From positions 80,659,163 through 80,723,162 of the forward strand of contig NC_057826.1 in the NCBI RefSeq assembly GCF_910594005.1: DNA of 64,000 nucleotides. Direction: 5' to 3'. Of the stretch, positions 44,033 through 54,506 are shown one piece after another. A model generated the notes under the pieces. That model did not search any database. It had not been told where the DNA came from and worked only from the letters and a program-made list of their open reading frames with translations. How positions within the stretch are numbered: the first letter of the stretch is position 1; every line of letters starts with the position of its first letter. The translations under genes and the position numbers were made by a program. Source of the stretch: Cervus elaphus. Its lineage: Eukaryota > Chordata > Mammalia > Artiodactyla > Cervidae.

Positions 44033-44627
44033 GCTATGGACTGCATATTTGTGTGCTCCCCTTCCCCAGCAAATTCATATGTTAGGCCCCTAATCCCCAA
44101 TAGTGTTTGGAGATAGACCCTTTGGGAAGTAACTGAGTTTGAATGAGGTGATAGGGGTGGGTGGCACTGGTGGTAAAGAACCCACCTGCCAATGCAGGAG
44201 ACATAAGAGACGAGGGTTTGATCCCTGCATTGGGAAGATCCCCTGGAGATGCAAATGGCAGCCCACTCCAGTATTCTGCCTGGGAAATCCCATGGACAGA
44301 GGAGCTTGGCAGGTTATGGTTAGGGTCACAAAGAGTCAGACACCACTGAAGTGATTAGGCACACATGCCTCTGTTCTACATGATGGCATTGGTGCCCTTC
44401 AAAGGGAATGAAGGAAGAGATCTGAGCTCACTCTTAGCCATGTGAGGATACAGCGAGGACATAGCTCTCTGTGAAGCAACAAGCAGGCCCTGCCCTCACC
44501 AGCACCCAACCATGCTGGTATCTTGATCTTGGGCTGCTAGCCTCCAGAACTGTGAGAAATAAACATTTGTTGTTAAAGCTATCCAGTCCCTGGTATCTTG
44601 CTATAACAGCCTAACTGACTAAGACAT
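44033..44627 (+). mobile_element. MaLR-type solo LTR, split by Bov-tA
   Basis: 'tatggactgcatatttgtgt', 'aaattcatatgttaggcccc', 'aatagtgtttggagatagac', then after the SINE 'gccatgtgaggatacagcga', 'ccctcaccagcacccaacca', 'tgatcttgggctgctagcct', 'ccagaactgtgagaaataaa' (polyadenylation signal region) and the end 'acagcctaactgactaagac'. A classic MST/MLT1-like LTR. No internal genes adjoin. Relic only. Confidence 0.9.
44158..44366 (+). mobile_element. Bov-tA SINE nested in the LTR
   Basis: 'ggtggcactggtggtaaaga', B box 'gggtttgatccctgcattgg', 'ggcagcccactccagtattc', 'ccatggacagaggagcttgg' and 'cacaaagagtcagacaccac'. Flanks gaggtgatagg and gaagtgattagg are an imperfect TSD. Confidence 0.92.
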
Positions 44628-44825
44628 CCCCCATTACTTGTTCTCTTCCCACACACATTTTCTTTTGACAGGTCTATGACTTTCACTTTTTTTTAACCTT
44701 CATACTTGGACATGGACACAATCACCTAATGCCAATCTTTATCAACCTACTGAAACCCCAGACTACTTGCTTCCATGGACTAGACAAAGGATCATTATGA
44801 ATTTTCATCATAGAATCTTAAAGAC
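44628..44825. other. Unassigned sequence
   Basis: Nothing recognised. Confidence 0.4.
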
Positions 44826-44945
44826 CAGCACTGTCGCTTCTTCATTTCAATAAATGAGGCAACTGAGGTACAGATAAACAAGATTTACTTTGTCTAACAA
44901 ATTTTGTAGCAGAACCAAGCCTGTGGCTACATAACTTCCAAACAA
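44826..44945 (-). mobile_element. MIR SINE
   Basis: 'caataaatgaggcaactgag', 'gtacagataaacaagattta', 'ctttgtctaacaaattttgt' and 'agcagaaccaagcct' match the complement of the MIR 3' half (ttacagatgaggaaactgaggcacagag). Confidence 0.72.
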
Positions 44946-46274
44946 GAGCTATTCCACCATACCCACATTCCTCCTTACATCATTGCCTTATGACTGTTTT
45001 GCTAGAATTTTCTAATTAATCATTATTGGGAATGATCATTAAATCCAGTGCTTGGGGAAAAGTTGCATGCCAGGAATAGCCTTCCTTCCTGTGGTTTATG
45101 TCTTAGAATGAGGACATGGAGTTAAGCCAGATATAGAACCTACTTAAAACCTTACAGAGTTTTAAACCAAACTTGAACCTTCTGGAGATCATTTATTTAT
45201 TCTTGGCAACTTGCTGCTTCCTGATTCTTGGAAAGTTGCTGGCTCATTTAGAAGGAAAAACTCATGAGACTTCTTGTGCATTGAGTAGCTCTTACAAAAC
45301 AGTCTTTTGAAGTGTAAAGTGTAAATGAATAAGAAACAGAAGACTGAAGTTCTAAAATACACATGGATGTAGTCATTAAGGGAAGAGGCACACCAGGCAA
45401 AATGCATAATTGTTTCTTGTGCCCTAAACACTGCAGAAAAGTATGATGCCCAGCAAATCCCAACATGCTTGAGTTTTCCATTTGTCTGAGACACTCTTTA
45501 ACTACGTGGGTGACTTAGGTTGTCACAGGGCATTAGAGGGAGCATGGCCATAGCTAAACCTAATCTGCTCTCTCTCCCAAGCATTTTTCTTGCAATTTGC
45601 TCTATGAATAAGGGGTTTTTTTCTGCTTCCTGATACAAACTGGTTGGAATAACCCATCACAGACTCAGAACCTTTAGGCTAAAAAAAGAGTGTGGTTATC
45701 CTGTGTCAGGGTCATCACAGGCCAGTTAGGACAACTACTTTTCTGTATTTAAAGCCTGAATGCTCTAAAGGTTGATTGCCATAGGAGAGGGATCTCCTCA
45801 GAACACAGAAGATTTCCTTCAACACGAATTAGACATTTTCACTTCTTCTGTGGCCTTCAGTCCCACAGAAGCCTGGCTGGTCTCTACCATCATCCATAAT
45901 CCAGCTCTCTCCTAGCCCAGGTTCAACTCGAGGCTCATTAAGACTTATTAACCAGTTCCTCTCTATTTTATATTAGAGGTACTGGCCCTTGTCCTTAATA
46001 GCTGGTCTATCCATCAAAGCAAAAGGCAAATATAAGCAATTGTCTTAGGTCCAGAAATTCCATTTTCGCTATTCTAGCCAATTGGTTCCCTCTTCTCCAA
46101 ACACATCACTATATTTCAGCATGAAGAATTAAATTCTCCCTCCACCACACTAGCAAGATGGAACATCCTGCCCTCACACAACTATAACAAATTTTCAAGA
46201 CAATTTTAAATTCTGCTTGCCAGTTTTTAAATATTCCAGGTCTCCCTACTGTCTGAAAGATGGCAGATACAGCA
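44946..46274. other. Unassigned, mostly unique sequence
   Basis: No repeat or gene recognised over 1.3 kb. Confidence 0.45.
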
Positions 46275-46618
46275 CAGTTGAGTAGATGGAGCACCACCTT
46301 CTGAGCCAACTGACTTAGTATAACTCCCAGCTCAGCTACTTATTATCTCTGTGGCCTTGGGTAAGCTACACGAATTTTTGAATCTGACTTTCCTCATCTC
46401 TTTACCACGGTCACACTGGTTAGCTTGTCAGGGAGTTGCGAAACTCAAATGAGTTCATGTTCAAAAATCCATTGTTGTTCAGTCACTATGTCATGTCCAA
46501 CCCTTTGCAAGCCAATGAACTATAGCCTGCCAGGCTCCTCTGTCCACTTTCTCCCAGAGTTTGCTCAAAATACCCAGTTCATAGCAGGTGCTCAAAAACT
46601 GAGAGCAATCACTATTAT
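46275..46618 (+). mobile_element. MIR SINE split by a Bov-A fragment
   Basis: Left piece 46275-46472 ('agtagatggagcaccacctt', 'cagctcagctacttattatc', 'tctgtggccttgggtaagct', 'aatctgactttcctcatctc'). Right piece 46571-46618 ('agttcatagcaggtgctcaa'). Together they give the complete MIR order, so the Bov-A fragment and then the CHR SINE landed in it. Confidence 0.85.
46473..46570 (-). mobile_element. Bov-A fragment nested in MIR
   Basis: 'ttgttgttcagtcactatgt', 'catgtccaaccctttgcaag', 'tagcctgccaggctcctctg' and 'ctcccagagtttgctcaaa' are the complement of Bov-A/BovB 3' sequence. Confidence 0.88.
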
Positions 46619-46846
46619 TTTTTATGTGGCTGCATCAGGTCTTAGTTGCAGCACACAGGATCTTTCTGCATCGTGCAGGATCTTGCTTTGAGGAGCATAG
46701 ACTCTCTTTTTGCAGCACATGGGCTTACTTTGTGGCATGTGGGATCTTAGTTCCCCGACCAGAGATCAAACCTACGTCCCTTGCATTGCAAGGCACATTC
46801 TTAACCACTGGACCACCAGGGAAGTCTTGAGAGCAATTGCTGTTAT
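46600..46846 (-). mobile_element. CHR-type SINE, 19 bp TSD in MIR tail
   Basis: The body 46619-46827 runs from 'ttatgtggctgcatcaggtc' to 'accaccagggaagtct'. Flanks 'tgagagcaatcactattat' (46600-46618) and 'tgagagcaattgctgttat' (46828-46846) match at 16 of 19 positions. Confidence 0.92.
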
Positions 46847-47321
46847 TATGGTTTTAGTGACATCCATTCTTCATTGCAGATGGTGAAAAAGCACCCCACT
46901 CATCCTGAAGGCCCTCTTGCTGGCAACTGGGGCCAACGTCCACACCATCCCTTGACCCCTTGCTGAACTTCCTCTCCTCCTGACTCAACCCCAGCCACAG
47001 TGAGGAGAGTATAGACTCATGAAATGGTTTTCTCAAGGTTTCCCAAGGAGGAGCAGACCCTCCCAAGTAAAAAGACCCTTGAATTATTCCTCTAGGTTTT
47101 GTGTGGGGATGAGGGAATATTTTGAAGCATCAGTTCTTCCCCTTTTCTCAACTTACCTCTACCTCTGACTTATAAAAAATCAGCCATCAGCTTCAGCATG
47201 ACCTAGATCTTCCCTGAGGAGCTAGCCAAATTTCCAGGTATTTCCAAGTATCTATCAGGAACTTAGAAATGTAGGTCTGGAGTTTGGAGAAGGGTTAAAA
47301 GATGGAGACAAGGATTTGAAC
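46847..47321. other. Unassigned sequence
   Basis: Nothing recognised. Confidence 0.4.
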
Positions 47322-47676
47322 ATTGTATTAGTCAGTTTGGGCTGCCTGTAACAGAAACATGAGAAATTGGGTGGCTAAAACAACAAGCATTTATTTCTCA
47401 CAATTCTGGAGGCTAGGAAATCCAAGCTCAAGGAACTGGCAGATCCAGTGTCTGGTGAGGGCCCAACTCTTGGCTTAGGCACAGCCACTTTCTCCCTGTA
47501 TCCTTATATGGGAAAGAGAGAGAGGGCTAACTCCTTTCCTTCTCTTATATGGACACTAACCTATCATGGATTCCTCTCTCATGACAAAGCCCCACCTCCA
47601 AACACCATCACATTAGGACTTCAACATAAGGGTCTAGGAGAGAAGCAGACATTTAGAATGTAGCAGACATCCTCCA
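47322..47676 (-). mobile_element. MaLR-type solo LTR
   Basis: 'gtattagtcagtttgggctg', 'gtggctaaaacaacaagcat', 'ctcacaattctggaggctag', 'ccagtgtctggtgagggccc', 'cctctctcatgacaaagccc' and 'gtagcagaca' are the complement of the MaLR LTR in order. No adjoining internal region. Confidence 0.85.
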
Positions 47677-48249
47677 TCTGAGCTGTTCATTGAACCCCAG
47701 GGGGTAGGTGCAGTCTCTGATGTGCTAATACACCTGATATGCTCACAGAGCCAAGAGATGATATGTAACATGAATATCATCTATCAGGTAACAGCCAAGA
47801 AAACTTTGACAATGGAAAACAATGAGGGAGGGACTCACTTGAGAGGATGCTAAAACATAAGGTAGTTTGGGAAAAAAATCTAGCATAGTGCCCAATAGGA
47901 CAAAATAAGTAGCCTAGACCACAGTGCACACATAACAAGTTCATATTTGATCAGTAAATGCCACCAGGTAATTGGTTGGCTATTTGAAAAACTGAATTAG
48001 ATCTTCAGGCAACAGCAGGTAGTTCTTACCTGAAATTCTATGGGGTCTGAGAACTAGAAGCAAAAGACTGAGATGGTAGAATTTCAGGCTGAAGCAGCCT
48101 GGGTTCCTGAGTCACCACTTGGAGGCACATGCTTGGGAGTGCTACCTGTCACTGGGCTTGACATCAGTGAGAATTAAGGATTTGTTGTGTTAAGGCTTTG
48201 AGATTTCAGGGTTTAACAGTTGTAGCAGCTAGCATTAATTATCTCAAAT
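47677..48249. other. Unassigned sequence
   Basis: Nothing recognised. Confidence 0.4.
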
Positions 48250-48560
48250 ACAACGCCTTCGCACCTTACACCACACATCCAAATCAAGATAAATTCTAGA
48301 TAGAATAAGAAATGTTAAAAACTGTAAGAAAATAAAGATGAATGTTTATCTGACCTCTCGATGGGGGGTTTTCTAAGGCCTAAAATTGGTAGAAGACATT
48401 ACAAAAGGAAAGATCCATAGTTTAACTGCATAAAAAAGTTAAATTCTGTTTACATCAGATTTTAATTTAAAAACAGAATTGAATAACAAATGAGAAGGAT
48501 ATGTTTGCAGCAGCTATGATAAAGGGTTAATAGCCCTAATATTTAAAGAGCTCAGAAAAA
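48250..48560 (+). mobile_element. L1M ORF2 fragment
   Basis: 'caccttacaccacacatcca', 'gataaattctagatagaata', 'aattggtagaagacattaca' and 'gataaagggttaatagccct' match the ORF2 C-terminal region in sense (caccatacacaaaa...acaaaggtctaatatcc). Diverged. Confidence 0.75.
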
Positions 48561-48955
48561 TGGAGGCTGGGGGAGAGAGAAAGAATTATCTGAAGCAAAG
48601 CTTTAATCATAGCTGGCTTGTCCTGATACCTAAAGTGTTTCTGAGTCCCCCCAGTTCTGCCAATTGGTTTGTGTTCTGTACATGCAAACTGTATTTAACA
48701 TTGGCTCAAGTCCAACCTAATTAGTAAAGTCAATCTGCCGCAAAGAAAAGATCATTATAATGCTTCATGCAGCCAAATGTCTGTGATATTTCTAGTATGT
48801 GCTATTGGACTTTCTCCACATGACTGCTCCCCTCTGTTGGTAGAAGAAATTTAGAGCTGGTCACCCTTTCTGGGAGCTCTAGAGTAACGGTAGGACTGTC
48901 CCTAGGAACAGAGCTAGAGCAGACAATGAAGAAATTGGAGCAATTTAAAAAACAA
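48561..48955. other. Unassigned sequence
   Basis: Nothing recognised. Confidence 0.4.
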
Positions 48956-48959
48956 ATCC

Positions 48960-49225
48960 TACTTGTATTCATTCAGTCATACAGTCATTGAATTATATTA
49001 TTGAGCCCATTACCTGGTGCTAGTCAGTTTCTATGCATCACCTTACTTAATTCTCACAATGCTTCTACAACTAGGTCTCATTTTTTCCCTGTTTTTCAAA
49101 TAAGGAAAGTGAGGCTCACAGGAGTGAAATAACTTGGTTAACATTACACAGGGAATTGGCAGAGCTGAGATCTGAGCCTAGTATGTTTGACTTCAACAGT
49201 GTGTCCCTCATTGCTGCCACATTGC
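48960..49225 (-). mobile_element. MIR SINE, nearly full length
   Basis: 'attgagcccattacctggtg', 'accttacttaattctcacaa', 'caaataaggaaagtgaggct', 'acattacacagggaattggc' and 'agagctgagatctgagccta' cover MIR from its 3' end to the head on the minus strand. The best-preserved MIR of the window. Confidence 0.9.
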
Positions 49226-49319
49226 CTCCTGCTGATCTAAAGGAAGGTTCTGCATAGATGACATTTCTGGCAATAGCAGGAATTGGAGGGACATACAAGG
49301 GAACGGAGAATGGATAAAG

Positions 49320-49517
49320 AGTGATGCAAAGGGGGACTTCCCTGGTGGTCTTGTGGCTAAGACTCTGAGCTCCTAGTATAGGAAGCCCAGGTTCAAATCC
49401 TGGTCAAGGAACTAGATCCCATACACCACAACCAAGACCTGGCACAGCCAATAAATAAATAAATATTTTAAATAAATAAATCTTATTGGAAAAAAAAAAA
49501 GAAGAGTAAGGCAAAGG
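49320..49517 (+). mobile_element. CHR-type SINE with TSD
   Basis: The body 49333-49503 has 'ggacttccctggtggtcttg', B box 'caggttcaaatcctgg', 'acaaccaagacctggcacag' and tail 'aataaataaataaatatttt' plus A11. Flanks agtgatgcaaagg and agtaaggcaaagg are an imperfect TSD. Confidence 0.93.
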
Positions 49518-49659
49518 TATAAATTCTGCTGCCAACTACCTTCTGGCCTAAAACAACTAAGAAAAACCCAGACAAAATACATGAAACAACAGTTTTCAAG
49601 ACACTAGATATGAGAAAGAAAAGGACAGTGATCCTTGGGAGGTCAGAAATAAATGAGGT

Positions 49660-50353
49660 AAGTCCTATGAACTAAGATCACGGCATCTGGTCCCATCACT
49701 TCATGGCAAATAGATGGGGAAACAGTAGAAACAATGGCTGACTTTATTTTTCTGGGCTCCAAAATCACTGCAGATAGTGATTGCAGCCATAAAATTAAAA
49801 GATGCTTACTCCTTGGAAGGAAAGTTATGACCAAACTAGATAGCATATTAAAAAGCAGAGACATTACTTTGCCAACAAAGGTCCATCTAGTCAAGGCTAT
49901 GGTTTTTCCACTGGTCATGTTTGGATGTGAGAGTTGGACTGTGAAGAAAGCTGAGTGCCAAAGAATTGATGCTTTTGAACTGTGGTGTTGGAGAAGACTC
50001 TTGAGAGTCCCTTGGACTGCAAGGAGATCCAACCAGTCCATCCTGAAGGAAATCAATCCTGGTTGTTCATTGGAAGGACTAATGCTGAAGCTGAAACTCC
50101 AATACTTTGGCCACCTGATGTGAAGAGCTGACTGATTTGAAAAGACCCTGATGCTGGGAAAGATTGAAGGCAGGAGGAGAGGGGGACAACAGAGGATGAG
50201 ATGGCTGGATGGCATCACCGACTCGATGGACATGGGTTTGGGTGGACTCCGGGAGTTGGTGATGGACAGGGAGGCCTGGCGTGGTGTGGTTCATGGGGTT
50301 GCAGAGTCAGACACAACTGAGTGATTGAACCGAACTGAACTAAAGTCCTATGA
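49660..50353 (+). mobile_element. BovB LINE, 5'-truncated, 11 bp TSD
   Basis: 49671-50342 is the last ~0.67 kb of BovB in sense, ending in 'gaaccgaactgaact'. Perfect direct repeat 'aagtcctatga' at 49660-49670 and 50343-50353. About four-fifths of the element was lost at insertion. Confidence 0.95.
49692..50340 (+). pseudogene. BovB polyprotein C-terminal fragment
   Basis: Sense translation gives the domain after the RT: 'FLGSKITADSDCSHKIKR', 'LPTKVHLVKAMVFPLVM', 'GCESWTVKKAECQRIDA' and 'RLLRVPWTARRSNQSIL'. A TGA at about 50121 replaces the Arg codon (CGA in the other copy's 'cctgatgcgaagaac'), a typical CpG-to-TpG decay. The frame then continues to the family C-terminus. No catalytic residues are included. 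Confidence 0.88.
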
Positions 50354-50639
50354 TTACCTCAGCTAACTGCCTAGAGGGAATCCAGCCCACACTGTGGGGA
50401 GGAGGAGCCCAGGAAGAACCCAGCAGTCTCCTGAGTTGAGGAGATGGAGGTGGGTTGGCAAAGAGCCTAGAATTCAAAGGCCAACAACTGAGAAAGAGAG
50501 GGCTGTAAATGGGATGAGAGCTCTGGAGATCAGCAGAAAGAGTCCTTCTTGAACCTCTAGCTAAGTTCTAATCAATGCATATATGTGAAGAAACAATCCA
50601 AGGTCATGAAAAGAGAAAAGATTAGAAGCAAATATTCTA
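50354..50639. other. Unassigned sequence
   Basis: Nothing recognised. Confidence 0.4.
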
Positions 50640-51652
50640 ATATTCCTAGCCCTCACAATGCTAGAAATGGTTCTTGTTTTCAACAGCTGGATTGGAAAAA
50701 CCTCAGAATTCATGAGACATTGGGAAAAGTACCAGGAAGGGATTTGCCTAATTTGTGAGGCAGAATTAACCCTAGAAAAAATTCTGGTCTGGTTCAGTTG
50801 AACAAGACTTAAAAGCAAGATCTGAAAAACAAACAAAAATATCAAATGGCTTCTAAGTAATTTAGCTGTACCCCAGAATAAAGCTGAAGAATCATATAGG
50901 AAGAAAAAAAATATCCAGCACCCAATAAGGTAAAATTCACAATGCTTGATGTCTAATAAAAAAATTAGGATTGAAAAATAGTAGGAGAATAAGACATGTA
51001 GTGAGAAAACCAACCAAGTGAAACAGACCCAGAAATGATACAGATGATGGAATTAATAGACAAGGATATTAAAAGTTATTATAACTGCACTCCATATGTT
51101 CAAGAGGCTGAAGGGAAGATTGAGCATATTTAGTAGAGACATTAAAGATATTTAAAAAATGATCCCAATCATATGTCTAGAGATAAAAAAGTTGTCATAT
51201 CTGAGATGGAAAATAAGCTGGAGGGAATTAGATAGCACAGAGGAAAGAAGAGTGAACTTGATGACCCAGTAATAGAAACTATCCAGAATAGAGGGGAAAA
51301 GACTGAAAAAGAAAAAAAAAAAAGAAACAGAGCATCAGTGAGCTGCAGGACAACTTCAGTAAGCCAAATACATGCTTAAATGAAATCCCCAAAGGAGGAG
51401 AAAGTAAAAAAAAAAAAAAGGTTGAAGAGACAATGGTTGTAAATTTTCCAGACTTGATGGTAAACTACATACTCACATATCCAAAAACCTCAATGAACTT
51501 CAAATGAAAGAAATATCACAACCAATTGCTTAAAGCAATTGTAACCCTCCGAAGGACATGAAATGAAATAATAAAAATAAACAGTTAATTCTAAAAAAGT
51601 CAGGAAAAGAACACAGAAAGCAAATAGCAAAAAGGTTAGATTTAAACCCACT

Positions 51653-51665
51653 CACCCCCCCCCCC
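51653..51665. repeat. Poly(C) tract
   Basis: A C-run of about a dozen bases within the old L1M, at the ORF1-ORF2 transition. Unusual as mononucleotide C. Confidence 0.85.
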
Positions 51666-51835
51666 ATTTTTTAAATCAAATTAAGGTATATGGTCTAAAC
51701 TCATCCAGAAAAAAATATTTTAAGATTGGGTAAATAAAGCAAAGTCCAACTATAGGAATAAAGAACCCACTTTAAATAAAAAGACACAGATAGTTTTGAA
51801 GCCAAGGGATGGTAAAAATATATGCCATATTGCAT

Positions 51836-52258
51836 TAGATTCCTGGGGCTGCTGTAACAAATTATCACAAACTCGGTGACTGAAAACAACAGAAGTGTAT
51901 ATCTCTCACAGTTCTGGAAGCTGAAGTATGAAATCAAGGTGTTGGCAGGGCCATGATCCCTTTGGAGGCTCTAGTGAAGAATTCTTCTGTGTCTCTTCCA
52001 GTTTCTGGTGACGTCAGTGTTCCTTGGTTTATGGCAGCGTCACTCCAGTATCTGCCTCCGTCTTCACACGGCCTCCCCTTCGTCTCTGTGCGTCCTTTGC
52101 TATCTCACAAGGACAGTCTCACTGGCCCACCCTAATCCAGTATGATCGCATCTTGATCCTCAATTGCATCTGCAAAGACCCTATTTCCAAATAAGATCCA
52201 CATTTTGAGATTCCAAGTAGACATGAATTTGGTGGGGGACACTATTCAACCCACTACG
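51836..52258 (-). mobile_element. MaLR-type solo LTR nested in L1M
   Basis: 'cctggggctgctgtaacaaa', 'actgaaaacaacagaagtgt', 'ctcacagttctggaagctga', 'tccgtcttcacacggcctcc', 'ccctatttccaaataagatc' and 'gacactattcaacccacta' are the reverse-strand LTR from end to end. The same family as the LTR at 9.6-10.3 kb. Confidence 0.9.
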
Positions 52259-52289
52259 TATGCTAACACTCATCAAAAAAACCCAGGGT

Positions 52290-53176
52290 GAGACATCTAC
52301 CTCACACCAGTCAAAATGGCCATCATCAAGAAATCCACAAACAATGAATGCTGGAGAGGTTGTGAAGAGAAGAGAACCCTTCTACACACTTGGTAGAAAT
52401 GTAAATTGGTATAGCCTCTTTGGAGAACAGTGTGGAGGTTCCTTAAAAAACTAAAAATAAAGCTACCATATCATCCAGCAATCCTTCTGGGCATATACCC
52501 AGAGAAAAACATGGTTTGAAAGGAAACATGCACCCCAATATTCACGGTAGCCCTGTTTACAATAGCCAAGATGAGGAAACAACCTACAATGTCCATCAAC
52601 AGAGGAGTGGATCAAGAAGCTGTAGTACATCTATACAATGCAATAGTACTTGACCATTAAAAAGAATGAGATAACGCCATTTGCAGCAACACGGATAGAT
52701 CTAGAGAGTGTCACTTTGAGTGAAATAAGTCAGAGAAGAAGAAATATCATATGATATCCCTTATATGCAGAATCTAAAAAGAAATGATGCAGGTGAAATT
52801 ATTTACAAAACAGAAACAGACTCACAGACTTAGAGAATGAACTCATGGTTGCCAGAGGGGGAGAATAGGGGGAAGGGAGAGTTAGGGAGCTTGAGATCGA
52901 CAGGCACACACTGCTGTATTTAAAATGGATAACCAACGAGATCCTATTGTATATAGGACAGGGAACTCTGCTCAGCGTTATGTGTTAGCCTGGATGGGAG
53001 GGGAGTTCCGGGGAGAATGGATACTTGTATACATATGATTGAGTATGTCCACTGGAAACTATCACAACGTTGTTAATTATTAATTAGCTATACTCCAATA
53101 TAAAATAAAAAGTTTAAAAAAAAAATAAAAAATTAAAAAAATTAAAAAAAAATAAAAAGTTTAAAAAAAAAACAGG
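52290..53176 (+). mobile_element. L1, 5'-truncated, nested in L1M
   Basis: Starts in the ORF2 C-terminal part ('gacatctacctcacaccagt', 'aatgaatgctggagaggttg'), then 'ccagcaatccttctgggcat', 'agaagctgtagtacatctat', 3' UTR 'ctcatggttgccagaggggg', 'gggaactctgctcagcgtta' and 'gtccactggaaactatcaca', and a long A-rich tail (53102-53173) with repeated aaaaaataaaaa units. The host L1M resumes right after with 'ggtagttatggtaatacc'. TSD obscured by A-richness. Confidence 0.9.
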
Positions 53177-54395
53177 TAGTTATGGTAATACCAAACAAAG
53201 TAGATTTCAGAGCAACAAATATATCCAAGGATAATAATACCATATCATATTGATAAAGGGATCAATTTACTCAAGACATAATAATTCTAAATGTTTATGC
53301 AGCTAATAACAGAACTGCAAAATATACGAAGCAAAAAATAATAGAATTACAATGATAAATAGACAAGTCCACAATTATAATTAGAGATTTCAACACCTTT
53401 GTCTCAATAATTGACAGAATGAGTAAAAAAGTAACCTTAAAACACAGAAAACCTAAAACACTGTCAAAAATTGGTATAATTGATATTTATAGGCCATTCT
53501 ACACAACAACAGCAGCATGTACATTATTTTCAAGTGCACATAAGATATGTAGCAAGATGGACCATATTCTGGGCCATATAACAAGTTTCAGTCACTTTAA
53601 AATAAGTCAATTCATATAAAGATATTCCCTGATTGCAATGGAATTGAATTATACATCAATAACAGAAACATCTCTGGGAAAATCTCCAAATATTTTTAAA
53701 CAGCATACTTCTAAGTAGGTCCCAGGTCAAAGAATAAATCGAAGGAAATTAGAAAAAATTTTAACTGAATGAAAATGAAAACACAACATATCAGAATTTG
53801 TAGGGTACAATTAAAAGCAATACTTACAGGGAAATTTATAATACTAAACGCCTGTATAAAAACGGTTCTCAACTCGATGGTCTGATCTTCCACTTTAAGT
53901 AACTAGAAAAAGAGCAGGATGAACCCAAAAAATGCAGAAGTCAATTAAATTGGTAACAGAAAAAACAATACAGAAAAATTAGTGAAACCAAAAGCTCAGT
54001 ATTTATTGAAAAGATCAATAAAATTAATAACACCCCAGTCAGACTGATTAAGAAAAAGAAAACGGAGTAAACACATTGCCATCATTGAGAGAGACATCAC
54101 TACAGATTCTAAAGATGGTAAGAGAATACTGGGAGGAACCCAGGAGAGGGAACCCTCTAAGTGCCTGAACAGGCGGAGCTAAGGAGAAAGACTGGCCAAA
54201 GAGGCCTTCTGATCGCCAGCTACAAGAGGTTCGAAAAAAGACCCTGATAGGGCCATCCCTCCTGCGGAGAGGCAGTCCGTGTCCCTGCACACGCTGCCAG
54301 GGTCCCCGCGAGCCGAGCCGCTGCACCACCTTCACGCTCAGCTCTCCCTGGGGCAGAGCTGCCACAGGCATAAAAAAGTGTTGGGTCTATGCACG

Positions 54396-54506
54396 CAGGG
54401 TCGCTTTGGCCGCGTCTGACTATTTGCGACCCTGTACTGTGGTCTGCCAGGCTTCTCTGTCAGAGAGGGGGTTCTCCAGGCAAGAATATTGGAGCGTATT
54501 GGCCAA
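54396..54506 (-). repeat. Bov-A-like segment inside the L1 5' UTR
   Basis: 'gcgtctgactatttgcgacc', 'gtctgccaggcttctctgtc' and 'ttctccaggcaagaatattg' match the complement of Bov-A. No tail or TSD is seen around it, so it may be an inherited part of this L1 lineage's 5' UTR rather than a separate insertion. Confidence 0.75.

Larger units (their letters stand above)
50640..54130 (+). mobile_element. Old L1M: 5' region, ORF1 and ORF2 start, multiply interrupted
   Basis: 50640-51660 is 5' region plus ORF1 ('cagacccagaaatgatacag', 'ctccatatgttcaagaggct', 'tagaaactatccagaataga'). 51720-51835 and 52259-52289 begin ORF2. 53177-54130 continues the endonuclease and linker ('tttatgcagctaataacaga', 'agatggaccatattctgggc', 'ccaaaagctcagtatttatt'). 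A MaLR LTR and a younger L1 split it, and the large ruminant L1 at 54130 truncates it. Frames are broken everywhere. Confidence 0.82.

Noticed and set aside
9592..52258. A provirus formed by paired LTRs
   Set aside because: The four MaLR LTRs (9.6, 44.0, 47.3 and 51.8 kb) lie too far apart, in mixed orientation, and with no gag/pol between them; they are solo relics.
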